A DNA stretch of 64,000 bases from Candidatus Goldiibacteriota bacterium HGW-Goldbacteria-1 (GCA_002839855.1 PGYV01000004.1:69556-133555), one strand, 5' to 3'; counted from the stretch's first letter, positions 28,807-36,156 are shown. Translations and numbers: made by a program. Notes: generated from the letters alone by a model not told the origin.

Positions 28807-28852
28807 AAATATTTGTTAATCGCGGAACATTAACCGCGATTAACAAATATTT
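28807..28852. repeat. Long perfect inverted repeat (19-bp stem, 8-base loop)
   Basis: Arms 28807-28825 and 28834-28852 are exact reverse complements, enclosing AACATTAA. The outer arm word AAATATTTGTTAAT recalls the AAATATTT ends of the neighbouring 70-bp repeats and of the tRNA-Leu 3' hairpin. It lies between the tRNA-Leu/repeat block and the tig leader and could act as a transcription stop separating them. Confidence 0.75.
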
Positions 28853-28878
28853 ACGCAAAGCTCAACGTCCAATATAAA

Positions 28879-29088
28879 GATGCATGCGCTTCGCTCTGTA
28901 CAAATATTTATTCTTTGCGGAGAATGTTCCGCAAAAAAATACTGCAAAGATGCACGCGCTTCGCTCTGTACAAATATTTATTTTTTGCGGAGAATGTTCC
29001 GCAAAAAAATACTGCAAGGATGCACGCGCTTCGCTCTGTACAAATATTTATTTTTTGCGGAGAATGTTCCGCAAAAAATAAATATTTG
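28879..29088. repeat. Three tandem 70-bp repeats with hairpins, abutting tRNA-Leu
   Basis: Units begin at about 28879, 28949 and 29019 with a period of exactly 70 bp and only a few differences (for example TGCATGCG in unit 1, TGCACGCG in units 2 and 3). Each unit holds a GC-rich word GCGCTTCGCTCTGTAC, an AAATATTTATT run and the hairpin TTTGCGGA-GAATGT-TCCGCAAA. In the last unit the right arm extends to AAAAAATAAATATT (29042-29087), giving a perfect stem of about 19 bp that starts right at the CCA end of tRNA-Leu. Not a CRISPR: there are no variable spacers. Open frames across it are repeat artefacts. Confidence 0.85.
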
Positions 29089-29168
29089 GTGCGAGGAGAG
29101 GGACTTGAACCCACACCCAATGGACCAGATCCTAAGTCTGGCGCGTCTGCCAATTCCGCCATCCTCGC
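29087..29168 (-). tRNA. tRNA-Leu (UAG)
   Basis: Acceptor stem GCGAGGA/TCCTCGC, anticodon arm CCAGA-CTTAGGA-TCTGG with anticodon TAG, a class II variable region after it, T arm GTGGGTTCAAGTCCCTC and encoded CCA (29087-29089). Its 3' end runs directly into a long AT-rich hairpin that probably ends transcription. Confidence 0.95.
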
Positions 29169-29199
29169 ACTTATTGGCAATAAACTATAATTTAAAAAA

Positions 29200-30336
29200 C
29201 TACCGTAACCTTAATTTTACTATATTTTTACCTGAATTCCAAACGCTAATATTGCCGTTTTCCGCCTTTTTTCCTTCAAGAAATACAGCCAATCCGGCAC
29301 CGGAATTCCTGCATTTTACGGTGTAAACAGCCTTCTTGCCGTAAAATACCTTATCTTCAGCCGATATCACGCCGGGTGCGCTTAAAATTAACTCTTTTAC
29401 CGCCTGTACTTTGTCCGGTTCGCCAAAATCCCCTTCAATTATTACCCTTTTTCCCTCTGCCATTGTTTTTGCAGCAAAGTCCCTGGACGCCGATATAATT
29501 TCATTTACAGCCGTTATATACGCTTTTACCATCATTTTTTCATTTAAAGGGAATTTGATATTGCCCTCTTTTACGTCCACTATTTTCAAAATATTACCGT
29601 CAGCGTCTTTCACCGTGCCGGTAATTGCCATATAATTGGCATCTTCACTTACGTTCAGGGAAACCGCCATTTCTTCATCATCTGCCGCCTGTTCAACAGA
29701 GTATTCCGCGGAAAGCCCCGCTTTAATTACTTCCGCGGCTTTCGCGGGCAGCACGCCCTGGCCGGAAATTGTAAGCGTAAAAGCCACCCTGTCCTGCGTG
29801 AAATTTATTACATCAAAAAAATCCGGTTGTTGTGTATCAGGCACTTCCGGCGTTTCCAGTTTTAAATTCGCCATCTGTTTCTGCCTGCCGTAAAAAATAC
29901 CTGCGCCATAAAACAATTTACCGTCATTATTATCGGCATCAGTAAGCAGCACTGCTTCGCCGGTTTCATATACAAGGTCTCCCGCGTTTATTTCAAGCCG
30001 CGCCCCCGGCGCGTAACCGGTGTTAAAATAACACTTTCCCTTTTTTACCGCCATCGCCGTGTATTTCTGTTTTTTGGAATAATTAGCTTTTCTGAAAAGC
30101 ACCGAACTGCCCGCGGCGCACCTTACGCACCCTCCGTCTTTTAAGTACATTCCAAATACGGATGTGTCAGATGAAACCGTATCGCCTATGCCCGCGTAAT
30201 ATGACGTGGAAGTATTTGTCATTACCTCTTCCTTGCCGATATAAACTCCCGGCCCGTATGGTATCACCAGCGCTTCATTTACGGCAAATGCAAAAGCCGG
30301 CAGCAATAACATAAACACAATAATTATTTTTTTCAT
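29200..30336 (-). CDS. Exported FecR-like protein
   Basis: The start is the ATG at 30336, preceded by GGAGG; the longer frame begins inside the ribosome site. 378 residues with a Sec signal peptide (MKKIIIVFMLLLPAFAFA). Residues about 40-130 resemble a FecR domain: GIGDTVSSDTSVFGMYLKDGGCVRCAAGSSVLFRK (seen in part) then a segment KKGKCYFNTGYAPGARLEINAG. The remainder is beta-rich without a recognised domain; a BON-like stretch (VKELILSAPGVISAEDKV) lies near 335. It is encoded 24 bp downstream of the CHASE2 cyclase, a pairing common in other bacteria. Confidence 0.6.
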   Translation of the reverse strand: MKKIIIVFMLLLPAFAFAVNEALVIPYGPGVYIGKEEVMTNTSTSYYAGIGDTVSSDTSVFGMYLKDGGCVRCAAGSSVLFRKANYSKKQKYTAMAVKKGKCYFNTGYAPGARLEINAGDLVYETGEAVLLTDADNNDGKLFYGAGIFYGRQKQMANLKLETPEVPDTQQPDFFDVINFTQDRVAFTLTISGQGVLPAKAAEVIKAGLSAEYSVEQAADDEEMAVSLNVSEDANYMAITGTVKDADGNILKIVDVKEGNIKFPLNEKMMVKAYITAVNEIISASRDFAAKTMAEGKRVIIEGDFGEPDKVQAVKELILSAPGVISAEDKVFYGKKAVYTVKCRNSGAGLAVFLEGKKAENGNISVWNSGKNIVKLRLR

Positions 30337-30360
30337 TATTTCCTCCTGCACTGCGGTTAT

Positions 30361-32208
30361 TTACAGAACTTCAAGGACTTCGTAGACTGTTAAGTGGTCT
30401 TCCTTCCCTTTTATCTTTATATCCGTGTACATTTTAGATTTTATCCTGTCACGCACAAGCGCGTTTGTATTTTCGCTTATTAAAAAAGAAGTTGAAAGTT
30501 CCTTATTTAAACTTTCAAGCCTTGACGCCAGATTTACCGTATCGCCGATTACCGTATATTCCATCCTTCTCATTGAACCCATATTTCCGGCAACCACTTT
30601 GCCGCTGTTCACGCCCACGCCTATTTTCAGCGTCTTTTTGCCTTCCTGCGCCCACTTTTCATTTAATTCATCAAGTTTTTTCTGCATCTGCCAGCCTGTC
30701 CTTACCGCCCTTATAGCGTGGTCCTTATCATAAAGCGGAGAACCAAAAACCGCCATAACAGCATCGCCTATAAATTTATCCAGCGTGCCGCCGTTTTCAA
30801 ACACAATGTCCGTCATCGCGGTTAAATATTCATTAAGGACGCCAAGCACCTCTTCGGGCTGCATTTTTTCTGACATCGCCGTAAAACCGCGGATGTCGGA
30901 AAAAAGCACGGACACTTCTTTTACTTCTCCGCCCAGCTTTATTTCCTGCTTTTTTAATATCTCATCCACAAGCGTTTTGGAAACATACCTGGAAAAAATA
31001 TTTTTTATCTTGCGGTTCTCTTTTTCTTCCACCGCCACCTTGTACACGCTTATGCTGGAATAGCACAGCACCATGGTAAAAAGCGGGTTTACAAGGTCTA
31101 TAATATAATTATGCGCGTCAAACAGGTACCTTGAAAGAAATATGAATGCGATAACCTCTGCAAACACCACGATAAGCCCGCGCAGTGTCTTTATCCTGAA
31201 AATCATGAAACTTGTAAAAAGCCCTATGGCAAATAACAAAGCAAGGCTGCTGAAACGCCCGATTCTTTTCATCATGGAATTGTTGTAAAGCGTATTGATT
31301 ACATTGGCGTGAATTTCCACCCCGGGCATTGTGTATCCCGATTCAGAAAAAGGCGTTGAAAAAACATCGTGCAGAATATCCGCAGTGGAACCCACCAGCA
31401 CTATCTTGTCCTTAAACATATTCTTTTTGATATTTTTCCCGTAATATACCTGATAAAAAGGCACGGTTGTAAAAGTGCCGGCCGGGCCGGCGTAATTTAT
31501 TATTATCTGGTTTGTGGAATTAATGTCGCCCCACTTGACTTTATTTTCTTCTTTTATTATTTCCAGATTGTTCCTGCGCAGCCCTTTATAAAGCCCAAAC
31601 GATTCCATTGACAAAGACAGGTATTTTTCGCCGGTCTCACTTTCAATTTTTACAAGCTGGCTGTGCCTTATGCTGGAATCCCTGTCAAACGGGTGATGCA
31701 CAATTCCGGAAGCGTAAGCCCCGTCTTTCAGCGCGGGAATAGGATATACTTTCGTGGTCTTATCGCCGACTTTTGTCTCTTCATATAATATCGCCATTCC
31801 CAATACTACATTACCCGCTTTATCAACCGCTTTGGCAAACTCCGCATCTTCTTTTGGGTTTCTTGCAGTGGGCTCTGAATACACCACGTCGAACGCGATG
31901 ACTTTAGCGCCCCATGATTTTAAGTTGGAGATTAACTGCGCGTAAAAATTCCTTGGCCATATCCATCGCTCCGGCATTTCAGAAAATGAAGAATCGTCTA
32001 TCGCCACAATAACCACCGGCGCAGTGGGCTGTACAATGCCCCTTTCCTTAAACCGCCAGTCAATTGACTTATTTTCAAGGCCCTCAAAAAAACCTGTCCG
32101 TGTAATAAAAATGGATAATATAGTAGCCAAAAGGCCTATAAATATTATCGCCCGCCTGTGAAAAGTCTGCTTTTTTTCCTTTTTTACAGCTTTCGCTTCT
32201 TTTTTCAT
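30361..32208 (-). CDS. CHASE2-domain adenylate/guanylate cyclase
   Basis: 615 residues. A basic cytoplasmic start and one membrane helix (about 19-37), an extracytoplasmic CHASE2 sensor (about 45-310, with APVVIVAIDDSSFSE and VVYSEPTARNP), three membrane helices (about 320-400), then a class III cyclase catalytic domain (about 430-610) with the metal-binding SVLFSDIRGFTAMSE and FIGDAVMAVFGSP, plus NSGKVVAGNMG and DTVNLASRLESLN. Both metal aspartates and the transition-state Asn/Arg region look intact, so it should be active. Product cAMP or cGMP cannot be decided by eye. Confidence 0.92.
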   Translation of the reverse strand: MKKEAKAVKKEKKQTFHRRAIIFIGLLATILSIFITRTGFFEGLENKSIDWRFKERGIVQPTAPVVIVAIDDSSFSEMPERWIWPRNFYAQLISNLKSWGAKVIAFDVVYSEPTARNPKEDAEFAKAVDKAGNVVLGMAILYEETKVGDKTTKVYPIPALKDGAYASGIVHHPFDRDSSIRHSQLVKIESETGEKYLSLSMESFGLYKGLRRNNLEIIKEENKVKWGDINSTNQIIINYAGPAGTFTTVPFYQVYYGKNIKKNMFKDKIVLVGSTADILHDVFSTPFSESGYTMPGVEIHANVINTLYNNSMMKRIGRFSSLALLFAIGLFTSFMIFRIKTLRGLIVVFAEVIAFIFLSRYLFDAHNYIIDLVNPLFTMVLCYSSISVYKVAVEEKENRKIKNIFSRYVSKTLVDEILKKQEIKLGGEVKEVSVLFSDIRGFTAMSEKMQPEEVLGVLNEYLTAMTDIVFENGGTLDKFIGDAVMAVFGSPLYDKDHAIRAVRTGWQMQKKLDELNEKWAQEGKKTLKIGVGVNSGKVVAGNMGSMRRMEYTVIGDTVNLASRLESLNKELSTSFLISENTNALVRDRIKSKMYTDIKIKGKEDHLTVYEVLEVL

Positions 32209-32301
32209 AATTGTCCATATTATATATGTATTTAAACCGTTTGTCTATAAGGGGAAAAGCTTATTATTAGACGTACCTGGAAGGGTTTTGGATAAAAAAA
32301 A

Positions 32302-32377
32302 TGGTGGGCAATCGGGGATTCGAACCCCGGACCAACTGATTAAGAGTCAGCTGCTCTACCAACTGAGCTAATTGCCC
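32302..32377 (-). tRNA. tRNA-Lys (CUU)
   Basis: Acceptor GGGCAAT/ATTGCCC, D arm TAGCTCAGTTGGTAGAGCA, anticodon loop CTCTTAA (anticodon CTT) on a GCTGA/TCAGT stem, T arm CGGGGTTCGAATCCCCG, encoded CCA at 32302-32304. Confidence 0.96.
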
Positions 32378-32702
32378 GCCTTTTCATTGAAAAGCAGGGT
32401 TAATACTACAATAATTTGTTTTCATTGTAAACCCTATAATACTTCAAGCGGGCGTTGGATACCCCGCCTGAATATAACTGATAAGTTTTTAATTATATCC
32501 TCTTACAAATCCCGTCCAAATCAACTGTCCAATCTTGCTACATAAAGTACGATAATTCCGTCCAAAAATCAACCTAAAAAAAGCGTGTTTTGGACAAAAC
32601 ACAAATATATAGAGAAACTACCAAATTACTCCTTTTCTATCTCTTCATTCATTCTTTCCCCTATTTTAGCGTTACTGCCACAAAAAAACAATTTACATAT
32701 TA
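32378..32702. other. AT-rich gap between tRNA-Lys and a small lipoprotein gene
   Basis: About 325 bp, clearly richer in A+T than the surrounding genes. It holds a short hairpin CTTTTC-att-GAAAAG upstream of tRNA-Lys, three spaced GTCCAA words (near 32508-32570) and a small hairpin GTGTTTT-GGAC-AAAACAC at 32585-32602. No gene seen. Confidence 0.5.
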
Positions 32703-33035
32703 CTATTCCAAACCCCAGTCTTTAAATGACACTTCGGTATATCCATCCAAAGCATGAATGAGAATTACTATTTCTTTATTTGTGTCATCTTTACATTTAT
32801 AGCTTACGAGCCAAATTTTCGCATCATTATCATACTGTGCTTTTATTAAACTGTAATTCTTACACGCACCTTTAAAAACATTCCCTTTTACATCTTCAAG
32901 TTTTTTTTGCGCTATTTTAATCGCGGAAGTTTCAGTAGTTATTCGAGCGCATCCAGATATAAAAAAAACAAATAAACACATTAATATTATTTTTTGCAAT
33001 AAGGATGTGGATGATAGTGTTTTATTCAATTTCAC
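32703..33035 (-). CDS. Small hypothetical lipoprotein
   Basis: 110 residues: basic start, hydrophobic stretch and a lipobox-like FISGC near residue 28, so probably lipidated. The mature part has AIKIAQKKLEDVKG followed by a strand-rich segment ending WLVSYKC...IVILIHALDGYTEV, loosely like a PepSY-type fold; not a firm match. The start is uncertain: GTG at 33035 is only 2 bases from GGAG, while TTG at 33029 is 8 bases away and may be the true start. Base composition is AT-rich compared with its neighbours and it lies between tRNA genes, suggesting later acquisition. Confidence 0.5.
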   Translation of the reverse strand: MKLNKTLSSTSLLQKIILMCLFVFFISGCARITTETSAIKIAQKKLEDVKGNVFKGACKNYSLIKAQYDNDAKIWLVSYKCKDDTNKEIVILIHALDGYTEVSFKDWGLE

Positions 33036-33187
33036 AACTCCATTATTCTTGGGGTGGGTGACGAGATTAGCTTCACTTCCGCTAAACGCTCTTCTGACAT
33101 TCAGTCAGCGTTCGACTCGCTTTCTAATCTAGGAGCGCCTTCTATACTTTATCGAACATTCGAGCATTCGACCGCAATCGGGCTTAT

Positions 33188-33209
33188 GATATTCGAATGT
33201 TCGAATATC
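33188..33209. repeat. Perfect 22-base palindrome near tRNA-His
   Basis: GATATTCGAA-TG-TTCGAATATC. An 11-base inverted partner CGAACATTCGA lies 25-30 bases upstream (about 33163-33173), and GCAAAATTTTGC with a second TGCAAAATTTTG follows up to the CCA end of tRNA-His, so the whole 33160-33250 stretch is highly structured. Confidence 0.7.
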
Positions 33210-33249
33210 GGATGCTCGATTGCTCGCAAAATTTTGCGATGCAAAATTT

Positions 33250-33327
33250 TGGGGTAAGTGACGGGATTCGAACCCGCGACCTCCAGGGCCACATCCTGGC
33301 GTTCTAACCAACTGAACTACACCTACC
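33250..33327 (-). tRNA. tRNA-His (GUG)
   Basis: Anticodon arm CCAGG-ATGTGGC-CCTGG (anticodon GTG), T arm GCGGGTTCGAATCCCGT, eight-pair acceptor GGTAGGTG/CACTTACC including the extra G-1 opposite C73 that marks tRNA-His, encoded CCA. An imperfect copy of its last 20 bases lies exactly 200 bp away at 33049-33068. Confidence 0.95.
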
Positions 33328-33411
33328 ACCTATAAAACAACAAAAAACAATTAAAACAAAGTATATTGTTTATACCAAAATATACCGTTCATTTCAAGCC
33401 TTTTAATTCTG

Positions 33412-33756
33412 TTACTTTATCTTCTCCCTTATTTTATCCCCTAACGCGTACCAGCGCTGGGTTGTATTCTCCAGAAAAAAGTAATGCCCCACATACGGAA
33501 CCAGCAGTACAAGAAGCAAAAATATTGCCGCAAACAGCCATACATCAGGTTTAAATGACGCGGCTGCCACACATACAAAAAGGGCTATGCCGAAAGCAAG
33601 CGTCACCATAAGATGAATTAATCTTTCGCGCTGTATCTGCGCGGTTTTTTCCGCGTGCAGTTCAAGCAGCTGCTGCCAGTTATATTTATCATCTTCTTTT
33701 AACAGCGCCTCTTTTACCGCGACTTCATGCGCTTTAAAATATTTTGAAATATCCAT
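33412..33756 (-). CDS. Small two-helix membrane protein (hypothetical)
   Basis: 114 residues from the ATG at 33756; an in-frame TTG at 33762 also has AAGGAG nearby. N-terminal about 45 residues are soluble, helical and charged, then two adjacent membrane helices (about 48-68 and 72-92) and a basic cytoplasmic tail ending IREKIK. No family recognised. Divergent from the DEAD-box helicase, with a 62-bp gap. Confidence 0.65.
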   Translation of the reverse strand: MDISKYFKAHEVAVKEALLKEDDKYNWQQLLELHAEKTAQIQRERLIHLMVTLAFGIALFVCVAAASFKPDVWLFAAIFLLLVLLVPYVGHYFFLENTTQRWYALGDKIREKIK

Positions 33757-33782
33757 ATGCAATACTCTCCTTATTAATATAA

Positions 33783-33812
33783 TTGGTAATCCTTACCTAT
33801 TAATGATACAAT
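33783..33812 (+). promoter_or_regulatory. Weak promoter with possible leaderless start for the helicase
   Basis: TTGGTA (33783-33788), 18 bases, TACAAT (33807-33812). The helicase ATG is at 33819, about where transcription would begin, and no ribosome site precedes it, so the mRNA may be leaderless. Confidence 0.4.
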
Positions 33813-33818
33813 ATAAAC

Positions 33819-35030
33819 ATGATAAATGAAAATGAAGGTTTTACAGGACTAGGCATTGCGCCCGGCATTCTTGACATTCTGGCAAAGTTAAAGTTTACGG
33901 TACCCACGCCTATACAGCAAAAAGGTATTCCAATAGGCGTTGAAGGCAAGGACATAATAGGAATTGCCCAGACAGGCACCGGAAAAACGCTTGCTTTTGG
34001 CATCCCTATGGTTCAAAGGCTTGCCCAGGCAGAAGGCCGCGGGCTTATAGTTGTCCCCACAAGGGAACTTGCCATTCAGGTCAACGAGACCATGATTAAA
34101 CTTACACCCCCTTTCAAAATGAAAACTGCAGTCTTAATCGGCGGGCAGTCTATGTACCACCAGATACAAAGCTTAAAAGCGGGCCCGCGTATTATCATAG
34201 CCACGCCCGGAAGGCTGCTTGACCACATGCAGCAGAAACAGATTAAACTTAATGACGTCCGCATACTTGTGCTGGACGAAGCCGACCGCATGCTTGATAT
34301 GGGATTCATGCCCCAGATAAACAGGATTCTTAAAGAAGTACCCAAAGAAAGGCAGACCATGCTTTTCTCCGCCACTATGCCTACGGATATTGTTAAAATA
34401 GCTTCCACCAACATGAAACTGCCAGTACGCACGGAGCTTGCCCCGCAGGGCACCACGGCTGAACTTGTATCACAGGAAATCTTTGTGGTGCGCGCCGAAC
34501 TTAAACTTACAATCCTTAATGAAATATTGAAACAGTACACCGGTTCTGTCCTTCTTTTCACCCGCACAAAAAGGGGCGCTACAAAAGTCGCCCGCGGATT
34601 AAAGAATGCCGGCGTCGGCGCCGCGGAAATACATTCAGACCGTTCCATGGGGCAGCGTAAAGACGCCCTTGACGGTTTTAAATCGGGCCGTTACCGCGTC
34701 CTTGTAGCAACTGACATTGCCGCGCGCGGAATTGACGTAACCGGAATTGAACTGGTTATTAACTATGACCTGCCGGACGACCCAAGCAATTACGTTCACC
34801 GCATAGGCCGTACAGGAAGGGCCGGACGTAAGGGCCATGCCATATCGCTTGCCACGCCTGACCAGGGCAGCGATGTAAGAGGGATTGAAAAAATTATACG
34901 CTCTGTAATCCCGCTTTCCACTCATCCCACGGTTAATACGGAAAAATTCAGCGCGTCATCTTCAGCTTCAAACCTGGTTTTTTCCAGCAGCCGTATGAAA
35001 AACAGGGGCAAAAAGTCCAAGTACAGATAG
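33819..35030 (+). CDS. DEAD-box RNA helicase (RhlE-like)
   Basis: ATP-dependent RNA unwinding, probably in ribosome assembly or mRNA decay. 403 residues. Q motif FTVPTPIQ, motif I AQTGTGKT near 50, PTRELAIQ (Ia), TPGRLLDH (Ib), DEAD (II), SAT (III), and RecA2 motifs with ARGIDV and HRIGRTGRAG (VI). The C-terminus is short with a basic, Ser-rich tail (SSRMKNRGKKSKYR) that may bind RNA. ATG at 33819 is the only sensible start, without a visible ribosome site. Convergent with the GAF gene with 3 bp between them. Confidence 0.94.
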   Translation: MINENEGFTGLGIAPGILDILAKLKFTVPTPIQQKGIPIGVEGKDIIGIAQTGTGKTLAFGIPMVQRLAQAEGRGLIVVPTRELAIQVNETMIKLTPPFKMKTAVLIGGQSMYHQIQSLKAGPRIIIATPGRLLDHMQQKQIKLNDVRILVLDEADRMLDMGFMPQINRILKEVPKERQTMLFSATMPTDIVKIASTNMKLPVRTELAPQGTTAELVSQEIFVVRAELKLTILNEILKQYTGSVLLFTRTKRGATKVARGLKNAGVGAAEIHSDRSMGQRKDALDGFKSGRYRVLVATDIAARGIDVTGIELVINYDLPDDPSNYVHRIGRTGRAGRKGHAISLATPDQGSDVRGIEKIIRSVIPLSTHPTVNTEKFSASSSASNLVFSSSRMKNRGKKSKYR

Positions 35031-35033
35031 TTT

Positions 35034-35567
35034 TTATCTTCCGGTCAAATCATCCAGCAGGCAGGCAAGATTTTTTTCAATTTCAATCCGGTATTCCCCA
35101 ATAATCCTTTTTAATTCAGAAGAAAAATAAACAGGTTTTTTTTCAAGCACGCATACTGTCCCAAAAAATTCCCCGTCAGGCCATTTAATCGGCAGCCCGT
35201 AATACGATATCATGCTGTATTTCATTCCAGGATTCAATTTCCACTGCGGATGCCTGCCCGCGTCAATCACGCTTAACTCTTTGTTTCTGGCAAGGACAGT
35301 TTCGCAGTACAGCCCGGAACCAAGAGGCGCTTTGCCTTTTAATTCAAACGGATTATTTTTATTTGTATTTTTCGCGAATATCTCTATATCTTTATGGCCC
35401 ACCTTTGTTATAAGCGCCGTGGAAACTTTAAGCCTTGCCGCGGCATCATTAAGCATCAATGTCCATTCTTCTTCAAGTATTCCAGGTATTTTTGGTTTGT
35501 CGGGCGATGTGACTGCTATCCTTACTTTCTGGTCAGTTTCAAGCATAGTCACATTCGCATATGGCAT
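35034..35567 (-). CDS. GAF-domain protein
   Basis: 177 residues forming a single GAF-like sensor domain: helix EEEWTLMLNDAAARLKVSTALITKV, then strands and the segment GSGLYCETVLARNKELSVIDAGRH and YYGLPIKWPDGEFFGTVCVLEKK, as in stand-alone GAF proteins (free methionine reductase-like or sensory). No output domain is present, so it must act through a partner or bind a small ligand. AAGGA lies 8 bases before the ATG. Cys in CETVL is at a position used for ligand binding in some GAFs (inference). Confidence 0.8.
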   Translation of the reverse strand: MPYANVTMLETDQKVRIAVTSPDKPKIPGILEEEWTLMLNDAAARLKVSTALITKVGHKDIEIFAKNTNKNNPFELKGKAPLGSGLYCETVLARNKELSVIDAGRHPQWKLNPGMKYSMISYYGLPIKWPDGEFFGTVCVLEKKPVYFSSELKRIIGEYRIEIEKNLACLLDDLTGR

Positions 35568-35674
35568 GATTATATCCTTATTTTTTTAATATTTTTATCC
35601 CTTATGTATACAAGTATATCCGCCATATTACGAAAAGCAAGGGACAGGAGAAATTTAATTAGTGACTTTAAGGT

Positions 35675-35750
35675 TGGTGCGCCCGGTTGGAATCGAACCA
35701 ACGCACATGGCTTCGGAGGCCAATGCTCTAATCCACTGAGCTACGGGCGC
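35675..35750 (-). tRNA. tRNA-Arg (CCG)
   Basis: Acceptor GCGCCCG/CGGGCGC, anticodon loop CTCCGAA (anticodon CCG) on a TTGGC/GCCAT stem, T arm GTTGGTTCGATTCCAAC, encoded CCA at 35675-35677. Confidence 0.95.
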
Positions 35751-35874
35751 AAATATTACTGCTGCATGGAAGAGAGTCTTCCATAGCCTTCTATAACTGA
35801 GCTGAAATATTATTTTCAAAGTATAACACAAACACTCTATCACACGCTATATTTAAGAACAAAATTAATATAGG

Positions 35875-35903
35875 TTGACGGTTAACCGCTATTTTGTTAT
35901 ATT
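35875..35903 (+). promoter_or_regulatory. Sigma-70-type promoter upstream of tRNA-Pro/tRNA-Arg
   Basis: TTGACG (35875-35880), 17 bases, TATATT (35898-35903). Start expected near 35910, giving a precursor leader of about 170 bases before tRNA-Pro. A second TATAAT at 35960-35965 and TATGAT at 36055-36060 lie in the duplicated stretch. Confidence 0.6.
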
Positions 35904-35959
35904 TTTCATCACGGTTTAAACAGTAATAATTATGAAAATATCAGGCACTTCCTACCTGG

Positions 35960-35995
35960 TATAATAATTAAATAGTTGAATAGTCGGGGCGTAGC
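35960..35995 (+). repeat. Truncated duplicate of the tRNA-Pro 5' region
   Basis: Matches 32 of 36 bases of 36055-36090, an exact 95-bp offset, including a -10-like TATAAT/TATGAT, the word GAATAGT and the first 11 tRNA bases CGGGGCGTAGC. It ends there and passes into an unrelated hairpin. A relic of tandem duplication or of an element inserted in the tRNA. Confidence 0.8.
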
Positions 35996-36079
35996 ACCTG
36001 GCGATTAATGAGGTTTTTTTCTTCATGATAATCGCCTGGTACACTACCTCCAAATATGATAGTTTAATAGATGAATAGT

Positions 36080-36156
36080 CGGGGCGTAGCGCAGCTGGCT
36101 AGCGCACCTGCCTTGGGAGCAGGGGGTCGCTGGTTCGAATCCAGTCGCCCCGACCA
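36080..36156 (+). tRNA. tRNA-Pro (UGG)
   Basis: Acceptor CGGGGCG/CGCCCCG, anticodon loop CTTGGGA (anticodon TGG) on a CCTGC/GCAGG stem, T arm CTGGTTCGAATCCAG, encoded CCA. 33 bp upstream of tRNA-Arg(UCU), likely co-transcribed. Confidence 0.96.

Larger units (their letters stand above)
35751..36079. other. Gap with tRNA promoter and a truncated tRNA-Pro 5' copy
   Basis: The 329-bp gap between tRNA-Arg(CCG) on the minus strand and tRNA-Pro on the plus strand holds a consensus promoter (35875-35903), a 36-bp imperfect copy of the tRNA-Pro upstream region and first 11 bases (35960-35995), and then an inverted repeat with arms CCTGGCGATTA and TAATCGCCTGG around a T-rich loop (about 35997-36039). 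No protein gene seen. Confidence 0.7.

Noticed and set aside
28879-29088. CRISPR array
   Set aside because: Only three units with no variable spacers and no cas genes; the unit is a simple tandem repeat.
28880-29326. 148-codon frame over the 70-bp repeats with tandem-repeated peptide
   Set aside because: Produced by the repeat itself and by tRNA-Leu; no start signal and the peptide repeats every 70 bp out of phase with codons.
32703-33068. Small prophage or integrated plasmid
   Set aside because: No integrase, replication or phage gene present; only the composition shift and the short tRNA-end repeat point that way.
33129-33329. 66-codon minus frame over tRNA-His and the palindrome field
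   Set aside because: It overlaps the tRNA completely and its peptide is the usual translation of a tRNA.
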